41,998 nucleotides of DNA from Chloroflexota bacterium (GTDB lineage: Bacteria > Chloroflexota > Dehalococcoidia > UBA2979). The position numbers and the translations under genes were made by a program. The stretch spans positions 1 through 41,998 of the forward strand of contig CANJBO010000014.1 in NCBI GenBank assembly GCA_947472995.1. Direction: 5' to 3'. The notes below the pieces were generated by a model. The model ran no database searches and was not told the DNA's origin. It was given only the letters and a program-made list of their open reading frames with translations. This document shows, piece by piece, positions 25,369 to 31,349 of this stretch. How positions within the stretch are numbered: the first letter of the stretch is position 1; each line of letters begins with the position of its first letter.

Positions 25369-25971
25369 CTAGTGCCCTCCCGACGCCATCGAGGAGCCGA
25401 ACCCGCCCGCCTCGCGCGGCATGTCTTGCGAGGTGAGGTTCCCGGCGTTCATCTGTCGATCGGGGTTCGCGAGGTCCTCGTTCGGGAAGCGTCCGAGGCC
25501 CACCGTGAGCCCGCCGCCCATGCCGAGGAAGTCCTTGCGCAGCGGGTGGCCGGGGTAGCCCTCCCAGAGGAACAGGCGGCGCAGATCGGGGTGGTCGGCG
25601 AAGCGGATGCCCATCAGGTCGTAGACCTCGCGCTCCTGGAGCAGCGCGCCCTTGTAGACGGGGTACGCGCTCGGCACGGAGGGGGCCTCGTGGTCGCGGA
25701 GGATCGCCTTCACCACCACCTGGTGGTTCAGATCCAGCGACTGGAGGTGGTAGACGACCTCGAACGAGGTGTGGCGGTCGACGGCGGTGAGGTTCGAGAG
25801 CTGCGCGGCGTCGTACTCCTCGGAGTCGTGGAGCCAGCGCAGGGCCTCCTGCACGCGCTCCGGATCGACCTCGACCCACTCGTCCGTGGCGCGGGTGACG
25901 ATGCCGGCCGCGGCGGCGCTCAGGCTCGCGGCAACGCGGTGGCCGTCCAGCTGGTGGGGTCCCGCCGGCAA
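25369..25971 (-). CDS. nuoC: NADH-quinone oxidoreductase subunit C (30 kDa)
   Basis: Peripheral-arm structural subunit. The 200 residues show the NuoC signature YPVYKGALLQEREVYDLMGI followed by FADHPDLRRLFLWEGYPGHPLRKDF. The C-terminal 30 residues are Gly/Asn-rich and less conserved. The start is probably TTG 25971, directly after the nuoA TAA (TAAC TTG), since no ATG or GTG precedes the conserved fold. In most bacteria nuoB sits between nuoA and nuoC; here the two genes are adjacent with only one base between stop and start. Confidence 0.93.
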   Translation of the reverse strand: MPAGPHQLDGHRVAASLSAAAAGIVTRATDEWVEVDPERVQEALRWLHDSEEYDAAQLSNLTAVDRHTSFEVVYHLQSLDLNHQVVVKAILRDHEAPSVPSAYPVYKGALLQEREVYDLMGIRFADHPDLRRLFLWEGYPGHPLRKDFLGMGGGLTVGLGRFPNEDLANPDRQMNAGNLTSQDMPREAGGFGSSMASGGH

Positions 25972-25972
25972 G

Positions 25973-26347
25973 TTAGCGCCACTCCAGCGCGCGCTTGCGC
26001 CACGCGTAGGCCAGCCCGAAGGCGAGGATGCCGATGAACAGGAACGCCTTGAACAGGACGTCGACCGCCATCTGGGCGTGGTTCACGGCCCACGGGTACA
26101 GGAAGATCACGTCCACATCGAAGATCACGAAGCCGAGGGCGAAGAGGTAGTAGCGCGCGTGGAACTGGCCCCAGCTCGTGCCCTCGGACTCCACGCCACA
26201 CTCGTAGGTCGCCTCCTTGATGGGAGACGGGGTCGAGGGGCGGAGGCCGAGCTTCGAGAACAGGAACGAGGCGGCGAGGGGCAGCGCGGGGAAGGCCAGC
26301 GCGAACAGCAGCAGGATCGCGACGCGCCCGAATTGCTCCGGAATCAC
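25973..26347 (-). CDS. nuoA: NADH-quinone oxidoreductase subunit A
   Basis: Small three-helix subunit at the junction of the two arms. The 124 residues include the conserved loop KEATYECGVESEG (44-56), whose Cys undergoes the active/deactive switch in related enzymes, then FHARYYLFALGFVIFDVDVI and FLYPWAV. The GTG start at 26347 has an AGAAGGG about 10 nt upstream. It is the first gene of the operon, 41 nt downstream of a good -10 box. Confidence 0.95.
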   Translation of the reverse strand: MIPEQFGRVAILLLFALAFPALPLAASFLFSKLGLRPSTPSPIKEATYECGVESEGTSWGQFHARYYLFALGFVIFDVDVIFLYPWAVNHAQMAVDVLFKAFLFIGILAFGLAYAWRKRALEWR

Positions 26348-26387
26348 CTGCGCGGCCCTTCTGAGAACCTCGACCGTGGGTGTCTGG

Positions 26388-26416
26388 AAACTAGCACCTG
26401 CCTATCTGGGGCGCAA
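26388..26416 (-). promoter_or_regulatory. nuo operon promoter
   Basis: Minus strand TTGCGC (26416-26411), 17-nt spacer, TAGTTT (26393-26388). The start point would fall near 26380, giving a leader of about 33 nt with AGAAGGG ahead of the nuoA GTG. It is divergent from the promoter at 26477-26506. Confidence 0.5.
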
Positions 26417-26476
26417 CGAAACGAAGCTGCGCGCACCGAGGCGCCGGCGCACCGCCGCACCCCGCGTGGCATCGAG

Positions 26477-26506
26477 TTGACCGGCCCGGAGACGCCCCCC
26501 TAGAGT
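26477..26506 (+). promoter_or_regulatory. Promoter of the DUF35/thiolase-like genes
   Basis: TTGACC (26477-26482), 18-nt spacer, TAGAGT (26501-26506). The leader to the ATG at 26587 would be about 75 nt. No clear operator or riboswitch fold was recognised in it. Confidence 0.5.
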
Positions 26507-26586
26507 TCGCGCGCACCCTCATCACGACCCGGCGGCACCTCGATCAGGAGGGCCGCGGGCGGCACGCACGAGGGCTGAAGGAGCGG

Positions 26587-27006
26587 ATGTTGGCATACAC
26601 CAAGCCGATCCCGGACCCGGAGGAGTACCTCAACAAGCCGTTCTGGGACGGCTGCAAAGAGGGACGCCTGATGCTCCCCCGCTGCGAGGACTGCAACCGG
26701 GTGCACTTCTACCCGCGCGTCCTGTGCCCCTACTGCCACTCGGACCGCATCGACTGGATCGAGGCGAGCGGCGAGGGCTACATCCACACCTACGCCGTCC
26801 AGCACCGCGCCTTCGGCGGCTACGCCGACGAGACGCCCTTCGTCACCGCGTTCATCGACCTGAAGGAGGGCGACCGCATGTTGACCGTCCTCCGCGGCGT
26901 GGACCCGCTGAAGCCCGAGGACATCAAGATCGGCGCGAAGGTGCGAGTCGAGTTCGAGGCCGCCTCGGACGAGGTCAGCATCCCCTTCTGGCGCGTCGTC
27001 GAGTAG
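26587..27006 (+). CDS. DUF35 / ChsH2-C-like zinc-ribbon OB-fold acyl-CoA-associated protein
   Basis: 139 residues: an N-terminal helix (EEYLNKPFWDGCKEGRLML), a rubredoxin-like zinc ribbon with C33, C36, C47 and C50 (CEDCNRVHFYPRVLCPYC), then an OB fold (about 55-139; GEGYIHTYAVQHRAFGGYA, PFVTAFIDLKEGDRMLT). DUF35 proteins bind acyl-CoA thioesters and accompany thiolase-fold partners, for example the C-terminal half of ChsH2 with the aldolase Ltp2 in steroid side-chain degradation, or acetoacetyl-CoA synthesis partners in archaea. Here the next gene is exactly such a thiolase-fold protein, 66 nt downstream. The ATG has AAGGAG only 3 nt upstream, tighter than usual. The partner relation is inferred from family precedent. 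Confidence 0.9.
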   Translation: MLAYTKPIPDPEEYLNKPFWDGCKEGRLMLPRCEDCNRVHFYPRVLCPYCHSDRIDWIEASGEGYIHTYAVQHRAFGGYADETPFVTAFIDLKEGDRMLTVLRGVDPLKPEDIKIGAKVRVEFEAASDEVSIPFWRVVE

Positions 27007-27072
27007 CAACTGGCCCGCAGGTCTGATCGGCGGCGCGGGGTTCCCGCGCGTCACCCGCGAGGAGCGACACAC

Positions 27073-28284
27073 ATGCCCAGCAACCCGTCCATGTCGGCCG
27101 CGATCGTCGGTGCCGCCGAGTCCAACAAGATCGGCTTCATCGAGGAGGGCACGACCGCGACGCGGCTGCACCTCGAGGCGATCAACAACGTCTGCAAGCA
27201 GACCGGCATCAAGCCCTCGGAGATCGACGGCGTCTTCTCCGCCGGCTTCTCGCCGCAGCTCGGTGAGCACCTCGGCATCCACCCGAAGTACCTCGACACC
27301 ACGGCGGTCGGCGGCGCGTCGTTCGTGCTGCACGTGCACCACGCACTGGCGGCGATCAACGCGGGGATCATCGACGTCGCGCTGATCTCGCACGGCGAGG
27401 CGGGGTTCTCCGCGCGCAAGAACCGCGGCAACGGCACGAACCGCGCCGGCGCCGACGACAAGTGGTCGGTCGGCAACCAGTTCGAGGTGCCCTACGGCAT
27501 CGCCGGCCAGCCCTCCAACTACGCGCACGCGATGACACGCCACATGCACCAGTTCGGTTCGAGAAAGGAAGACTTCGCGCAGATCGCCGTCACGACGCGC
27601 GACTGGGCGACGCTCAACCCGCGCGCCGTCATGCACTCGAAGGAGACGCACCCGTTCGGCGGGCCGATCACCGTGCAGGACGTCATGGACAGCCGCCTGA
27701 TCGCCTGGCCGCTGAGCCTCCTCGACTGCTGCCTCGTCACCGACCACGGCGGGGCGGTGCTCATCGCCTCCGCCGAGAAGGCGCGATCGCTGCGCACGGC
27801 GCCCGTCTGGATCGCCGGCGCGGGCGAGAGCATGAGCCACTGGTCGATGCTCGAGATGGAGGACTTCACCGCCACGTCCGCGCGCGCCTCGTCCAACACC
27901 GCCTACAAGATGGCGGGCATGGGGCCGGGCGAGATGGAGATGGCGATGATCTACGATTCGTTCACGGTCACCGCCGGCATCACCGCGGAAATGCTCGGCC
28001 TGACGCCTCGAGGCGAAGGCCCCAGCCTGTGGGCGGACGGCAAGGCCGGCCCCGGCGGCTCCGGCATCCCCGTGAACACCAACGGCGGCGGCCTCTCGTT
28101 CAGCCACTCCGGCATGTACGGCATGATGCTGCTGGTCGAGGTCTACCGGCAGCTCTCCGGCACTGCCGAGGACGGCATCAACGGCCTCCCCGGCAAGCAG
28201 GTCGAGGCGAAGACGGCCGTGGTCAACGGCACCGGCGGCGCGCTCTCGACGACCGGCACGCTCGTCCTCGTCGCTGACGACTAG
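27073..28284 (+). CDS. Thiolase-fold lipid-transfer/aldolase-like protein (Ltp2/SCP-x type)
   Basis: 403 residues with the two-lobed thiolase fold of nonspecific lipid-transfer/SCP-x proteins. Where true thiolases carry the nucleophilic Cys the sequence reads TTAVGGASFVLHVHHAL (76-92) with no Cys, so a conventional Claisen thiolase reaction is unlikely. Conserved C-terminal features are IYDSFTVTAG (293-302; Y294), NTNGGGLSFSHSGMYG (335-350; H345, Y349) and NGTGG (385-389). In the steroid aldolase Ltp2, tyrosines of this region rather than a Cys do the chemistry. Paired with the upstream DUF35 protein it is best called a DUF35-partnered retro-aldolase or acyl-transfer protein; substrate unknown. 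GAGGAG precedes the ATG. Confidence 0.88.
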   Translation: MPSNPSMSAAIVGAAESNKIGFIEEGTTATRLHLEAINNVCKQTGIKPSEIDGVFSAGFSPQLGEHLGIHPKYLDTTAVGGASFVLHVHHALAAINAGIIDVALISHGEAGFSARKNRGNGTNRAGADDKWSVGNQFEVPYGIAGQPSNYAHAMTRHMHQFGSRKEDFAQIAVTTRDWATLNPRAVMHSKETHPFGGPITVQDVMDSRLIAWPLSLLDCCLVTDHGGAVLIASAEKARSLRTAPVWIAGAGESMSHWSMLEMEDFTATSARASSNTAYKMAGMGPGEMEMAMIYDSFTVTAGITAEMLGLTPRGEGPSLWADGKAGPGGSGIPVNTNGGGLSFSHSGMYGMMLLVEVYRQLSGTAEDGINGLPGKQVEAKTAVVNGTGGALSTTGTLVLVADD

Positions 28285-28304
28285 CCGCGATGGGTCGCGG
28301 AGGC

Positions 28305-28394
28305 TCTCACCCCAACCCTCTCCCGAAACCGGGAGAGGGGGCCGAATTCCCGCTCAGAACCCTCTCTCCGTTCAGGGAGAGGGCAGGGTGAGGG
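28305..28394 (-). repeat. Two-hairpin intergenic repeat, copy D (REP-like)
   Basis: Outer inverted repeat CTCACCC (28306-28312) / GGGTGAG (28387-28393) enclosing two hairpins: CCCTCTCCCG/CGGGAGAGGG (28316-28325 with 28330-28339, 10 bp perfect) and CCCTCTC/GAGAGGG (28360-28366 with 28377-28383). Read on the minus strand it has the CACCCTGCCC lead-in, hairpin, and GGGTTCTGA core seen in copies A and B. It fills the gap before the PHP gene and ends 10 nt before that GTG start. Confidence 0.75.
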
Positions 28395-28404
28395 CCGCTT
28401 CCTC

Positions 28405-29130
28405 GTGCTGATCGACCTGCACACGCACACGTACCCACTGTCACGCGACTCTGCGCTGGACGCGGACGAGCTGGTCGAGCGGTCGAAGGCGGCGGGCCTC
28501 GACGGCATCGTGCTGTCCGAGCACGACTGGGCGTGGCACCCGGAGCACGTGCGCGCGCTCGCCGAGCGACACCAGTTCCTCGTGCTGCACGGGATCGAGG
28601 TGAACACGGAGTTCGGCCACATCCTCGTCGTCGGGCCGCCGCGCTACCAGTACGCGATGGGGCAGATCGAGGAGCTGGCGCGGCGCGTGCGCCAGCACGA
28701 CGGCGCGATGTGGGCCGCTCACCCCTACCGCCGCTCCTACCCCACCGACTGGGAGGACGAGGCGAACCGCGACGCCGCCGTCGAGCGCGGCGTGCAGAAC
28801 CCGGCGTACGGCCTCGTCACCGCGCTCGAGATCGTGAACGGGCGCAGCACGCCGCGCGAGAACCGCATCTCGCAGCGCATCGCTGAGCGCCTCGACCTCC
28901 CGGGCACCGCCGGCACCGACTCCCACCGCATCGAGGACATCGGCCGGGCCGCGACGTACTTCGAGCGGGACATCCGCGACGTGGCCGCGCTCGCCGAGGA
29001 GATCCGCGCCGGGCGCTGCTGGCCGGTGGACCTGACGCGCGGCGAATTGATCGAGGACGCCCGCTACCACGGCCCGCCGAGCCGCCTCGCGCGCACTGCT
29101 CGCGCTGACAACGCCGGCGAGGACGATTGA
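28405..29130 (+). CDS. PHP-domain metal-dependent phosphoesterase
   Basis: 241-residue polymerase-and-histidinol-phosphatase (PHP) fold, predicted to hydrolyse a phosphoester with a divalent metal cluster. Metal ligands are visible: H6 and H8 (LIDLHTHTYPLS), H40-D41 (SEHD), E65 (GIEVNTEFGH, also H72), H106 (AAHPYRR) and D172/H174 (GTDSHR). The sequence resembles stand-alone PHP proteins of the RNase/AMP-phosphatase type rather than a polymerase domain. The GTG start leaves the HTHT motif at the very N-terminus; the nearby GGTGAGGG comes from the repeat just upstream. It lies between thiolase-like and MaoC genes, but whether it belongs to the same pathway is unclear. Confidence 0.9.
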   Translation: MLIDLHTHTYPLSRDSALDADELVERSKAAGLDGIVLSEHDWAWHPEHVRALAERHQFLVLHGIEVNTEFGHILVVGPPRYQYAMGQIEELARRVRQHDGAMWAAHPYRRSYPTDWEDEANRDAAVERGVQNPAYGLVTALEIVNGRSTPRENRISQRIAERLDLPGTAGTDSHRIEDIGRAATYFERDIRDVAALAEEIRAGRCWPVDLTRGELIEDARYHGPPSRLARTARADNAGEDD

Positions 29131-29156
29131 CACCGCCGATCGCCCGTCGATATCGT
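29127..29156 (+). promoter_or_regulatory. Promoter of the MaoC-like pair
   Basis: A perfect TTGACA (29127-29132, overlapping the PHP stop codon), 18-nt spacer, TATCGT (29151-29156). The transcript would start near 29163, about 50 nt before the first MaoC-like ATG. It is the strongest -35 match in this part of the window and lets the pair be expressed apart from the upstream genes. Confidence 0.6.
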
Positions 29157-29214
29157 CGCGGACGCGGCGCGCACACGCTTTGCTCTGGCGCGACCGATCC
29201 CAAGGCGAGGCTCC

Positions 29215-29694
29215 ATGCCTGATTCGATCATCACTGCGGAGATGCAGTCGCTCGTCGGCCACGAGGTGGACGAGGGCGTCGCCGAGGTCACCACGACCAG
29301 CTGCCGCCTCTTCGCGCGCGCCGTCGGCCACACCGACCCGATCTTCTTCGACGACGCCGTGGCACGCGCGCGCGGCTATCGCGGCGTCGTCGCGCCGCCG
29401 GGCTACCTCGGCACGCCGGTCGGCGATCCGGGGGTGCGGTCGAAGATCCCCGTGCCGACCTCGATCGCCGGGCTGCGGCTGCCCTACCGGCGCACGCTCG
29501 ACGGCGGCACCGCGTACGAGTACCTCGAGCCCGTCGTCGCCGGCGACGTGATCGCGTCGCGCAGCAAGATCACCCGCTACGAGGAGCGCGTCGGCTCGAT
29601 CGGGCCGATGCTGATCACCTACCACGAGACCTCGTACACCCGGCAGGACGGCACGCTTGTCGCGCGGATGTACGGCCACATCATTCACTACTAG
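29215..29694 (+). CDS. MaoC_N-type hot-dog protein, probable non-catalytic dehydratase subunit
   Basis: 159-residue hot-dog fold of the FAS1-like/MaoC-dehydratase N-terminal group. At the hydratase-2 site, where catalytic Asp and His sit about five residues apart, it reads VGHTDPIFFDDAVARARGY: H39 in place of Asp and F44 in place of His, so it probably cannot hydrate by itself. The RGVVAPPGYLG segment (56-66) is typical of the group. The next gene, 24 nt downstream, encodes a hot-dog protein with the intact pair, so the two likely form a heteromer like ChsH1-ChsH2(N) of actinobacteria. AAGGCGAGG precedes the ATG. Confidence 0.88.
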   Translation: MPDSIITAEMQSLVGHEVDEGVAEVTTTSCRLFARAVGHTDPIFFDDAVARARGYRGVVAPPGYLGTPVGDPGVRSKIPVPTSIAGLRLPYRRTLDGGTAYEYLEPVVAGDVIASRSKITRYEERVGSIGPMLITYHETSYTRQDGTLVARMYGHIIHY

Positions 29695-29718
29695 GCACAG
29701 TTCGACGGGCAACATGGG

Positions 29719-30156
29719 ATGACGCTCACCACGCAGCAGGTCTACTTCGACGATGTCCACGAGGGCGACGAGATCCCGTTGCTCCGCAAGGCGTGCACGC
29801 TCCAGCAGCTCGTGATGTGGGCGGGCGCCTCGGGCGACTTCTACCAGATCCACTTCGACCCGGACTTCGCGCGCGGCGTCGGCCTCGACGGCGTGATCGT
29901 GCACGGTGGGCTGAAGCACGCGTTCCTCGGCCAGCTGCTGCACGAGTGGATCGCGCCCGGCGGCAGCATCCGCCGCTTCGGCTGCCAGTTCCGCGGGATG
30001 GACTACCCCAACCAGGAGCTGCTCTGCCGCGGCGTCGTGACGAGGACGTACGAGGAGCACGGCCAGGCGCTCGTGGACCTCGACGTCTGGATCGAGAACT
30101 CGGCGGGGGTGCGCACGACCCCGGGCAGCGCGACCGTCGTGCTGCCGCGCCGTTAG
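29719..30156 (+). CDS. MaoC-like (R)-enoyl-CoA hydratase/acyl dehydratase, catalytic subunit
   Basis: 145-residue hot-dog protein with the hydratase-2 motif intact: SGDFYQIHFDPDFA (38-51), catalytic D40 and H45, then GLDGVIVHGGLKHAFL (55-70). Adds water across (or removes it from) a 2-enoyl-CoA. The preceding gene encodes the degenerate partner. Together with the DUF35 and thiolase-fold genes upstream, hydration followed by retro-aldol cleavage of a branched acyl-CoA is a coherent pathway, but the substrate is not shown by the sequence. The ATG has only a weak GACGGG upstream; a nearby ATG at 29714 is out of frame and immediately stopped. Confidence 0.92.
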   Translation: MTLTTQQVYFDDVHEGDEIPLLRKACTLQQLVMWAGASGDFYQIHFDPDFARGVGLDGVIVHGGLKHAFLGQLLHEWIAPGGSIRRFGCQFRGMDYPNQELLCRGVVTRTYEEHGQALVDLDVWIENSAGVRTTPGSATVVLPRR

Positions 30157-30354
30157 TCGACGCTCCACCTCGCCGGACGCGAGCGCTGCCGAGGCGCTAA
30201 CGCGGGGCGGCCCACCCCTGCCCCTTCCCGGCGCGGGAGGGGTTCTGAAAGAAACATGGGGGCTGCGCCCCCACACCCCGGCGAACCCGACGAAGCATGG
30301 TCATTGATCGGGGGCGCGCCGTCCGCGTCACCCCTCGGCGATACTCGCGCGAGC
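30157..30354. other. Convergent intergenic region (198 bp)
   Basis: Lies between the stops of the MaoC-like and GNAT genes. It contains repeat copy B (30206-30272), whose GC-rich hairpins could end transcription in both directions. The remainder (30273-30354) shows nothing recognisable. Confidence 0.6.
30206..30272 (+). repeat. Two-hairpin intergenic repeat, copy B
   Basis: CCACCCCTGCC lead-in, hairpin 1 (CCCCTTCCC 30221-30229 with GGGAGGGG 30235-30242), TTCTGAAAGAAACAT (30243-30257), and hairpin 2 (GGGGGC, loop TGC, GCCCCC, 30258-30272). It matches copy A at 2519-2588 nearly base for base from hairpin 1 through hairpin 2, with compensatory differences in the stems. Confidence 0.8.
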
Positions 30355-30924
30355 TCAGGCCTCGGGCGTTTCCGACTCGCGCTCGGCGGCGAGGAAGTCG
30401 TCCGCGTACGTCTCCATGTACACGAAGTCGTAGCCCGCGCGGCGCGTCTCGCGCACTCGCTGGAAGCCGGCCTTCGTGAACGAGGCCTGCGCGCGCCCGT
30501 TCCACACGAGCGTGTGCAGATACACCCGCCGCAGGCCGAGGTTGTTGAACAGGTAGTGCAACATCGTGCGGACGGTGTCGCGGCCGAAGCCGTGCGACCA
30601 GTACTCGCGGTCGCCGATCGTGATGCCCAGCTCGGCCTCGCGCAGGAAGCCGTCGTAGCCGTAGTACATCACGTTGCCGATGTGCTTCCCCGTCGCGAGG
30701 TCCTCGATGCCGAACGTCCGGCGGTACTGCGTCGGATACTTCAGCTCCTCGGACATCGTCGCGAGGAACGAGGCGAAGCGCGTCGTCAGCGGGCGCGCGG
30801 CGTCGTACGCGGCGAGCTCGGGGTCACAGCGCCAGGCGTAGTCGCGCTCGGCATCCTCGATCGTCTTCTCGCGCAGCCGCACGAGGTCGCCCGTCCCGAC
30901 GGTCTTCGGCTGCGTCGCGGTCAT
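30355..30924 (-). CDS. GNAT-family N-acetyltransferase (RimJ/RimL-like)
   Basis: 189-residue GNAT enzyme. After GDLVRLREKTIEDAERDYAW (12-31) comes a central sheet (FGIEDLATGKHIGNVMYYG) and the acetyl-CoA-binding segment ELGITIGDREYWSHGFGRD (98-116), followed by LRRVYLHTLVWNGRAQASFTK (131 on), the typical RimJ/RimL helix-strand end. The acceptor, probably a protein N-terminus or a small amine, is not known. The ATG at 30924 overlaps the Nudix TGA (ATGA), so it is the last gene of the operon running from argF or from the HEAT gene. Confidence 0.9.
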   Translation of the reverse strand: MTATQPKTVGTGDLVRLREKTIEDAERDYAWRCDPELAAYDAARPLTTRFASFLATMSEELKYPTQYRRTFGIEDLATGKHIGNVMYYGYDGFLREAELGITIGDREYWSHGFGRDTVRTMLHYLFNNLGLRRVYLHTLVWNGRAQASFTKAGFQRVRETRRAGYDFVYMETYADDFLAAERESETPEA

Positions 30925-31349
30925 GCCGGGATCCGCCCGATCTGCTCCCACGCGCGGTGGAGCATCGGCAGCTGGTTGCGGTGCGTCAGCAGCTGCTCCG
31001 CCTCCGCGAGGTGCCGCCACTCGACGACGTCGAACTCGTGGTCGTGGTCGGCCGTGTCGCCGCCCGTCGGCTCCATCAGGAAGTAATGCACCGTCTTCTG
31101 GATGCGCTCGCCGTCCGAGGCGGTGTACCAGTACTCCACCTGCCCGACCGTGTCGACGATGCGCACCTCGAGGCCGGTCTCCTCGCGCACCTCGCGCAGC
31201 GCCGTCTCCTCGATCGTCTCGCCGGGGTCCGGCGTGCCCTTCGGGAGCGCCCACAGCCGCTCCGCCGTGCGGCCGACGAGGACGATCTCGATGCCCTCCT
31301 CGGCGCGGCGGAAGACGATGCCTCCGGCGGAGACGGCGGTCCGGCTCAC
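30921..31349 (-). CDS. Nudix hydrolase
   Basis: 142-residue hydrolase of nucleoside diphosphates linked to another moiety. The Nudix box is complete (residues 38-60: GTPDPGE, then REVREETGL). The opening AGGIVFRRAEEGIEIVLVG and LWALPKG are typical of diadenosine-polyphosphate or mutator-type Nudix proteins, but the substrate cannot be assigned. The GTG start overlaps the HEAT gene TGA (GTGA) and its own TGA overlaps the GNAT ATG, so three small genes are tightly coupled. Confidence 0.93.
   Translation of the reverse strand: MSRTAVSAGGIVFRRAEEGIEIVLVGRTAERLWALPKGTPDPGETIEETALREVREETGLEVRIVDTVGQVEYWYTASDGERIQKTVHYFLMEPTGGDTADHDHEFDVVEWRHLAEAEQLLTHRNQLPMLHRAWEQIGRIPA

Noticed and set aside
25950-25985. 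A hidden or fused nuoB between nuoA and nuoC
   Set aside because: The nuoA stop and nuoC start are one base apart, and no Cys motif of NuoB occurs in either protein.
26395-26586. Riboswitch between nuoA and the DUF35 gene
   Set aside because: The sequence is accounted for by two divergent promoters and a short leader; I could not draw a conserved fold.
28405-29130. PHP gene as a DNA polymerase III/X fragment
   Set aside because: The metal ligands start at the N-terminus and the whole 241 residues fit a stand-alone PHP protein; no polymerase region is near.
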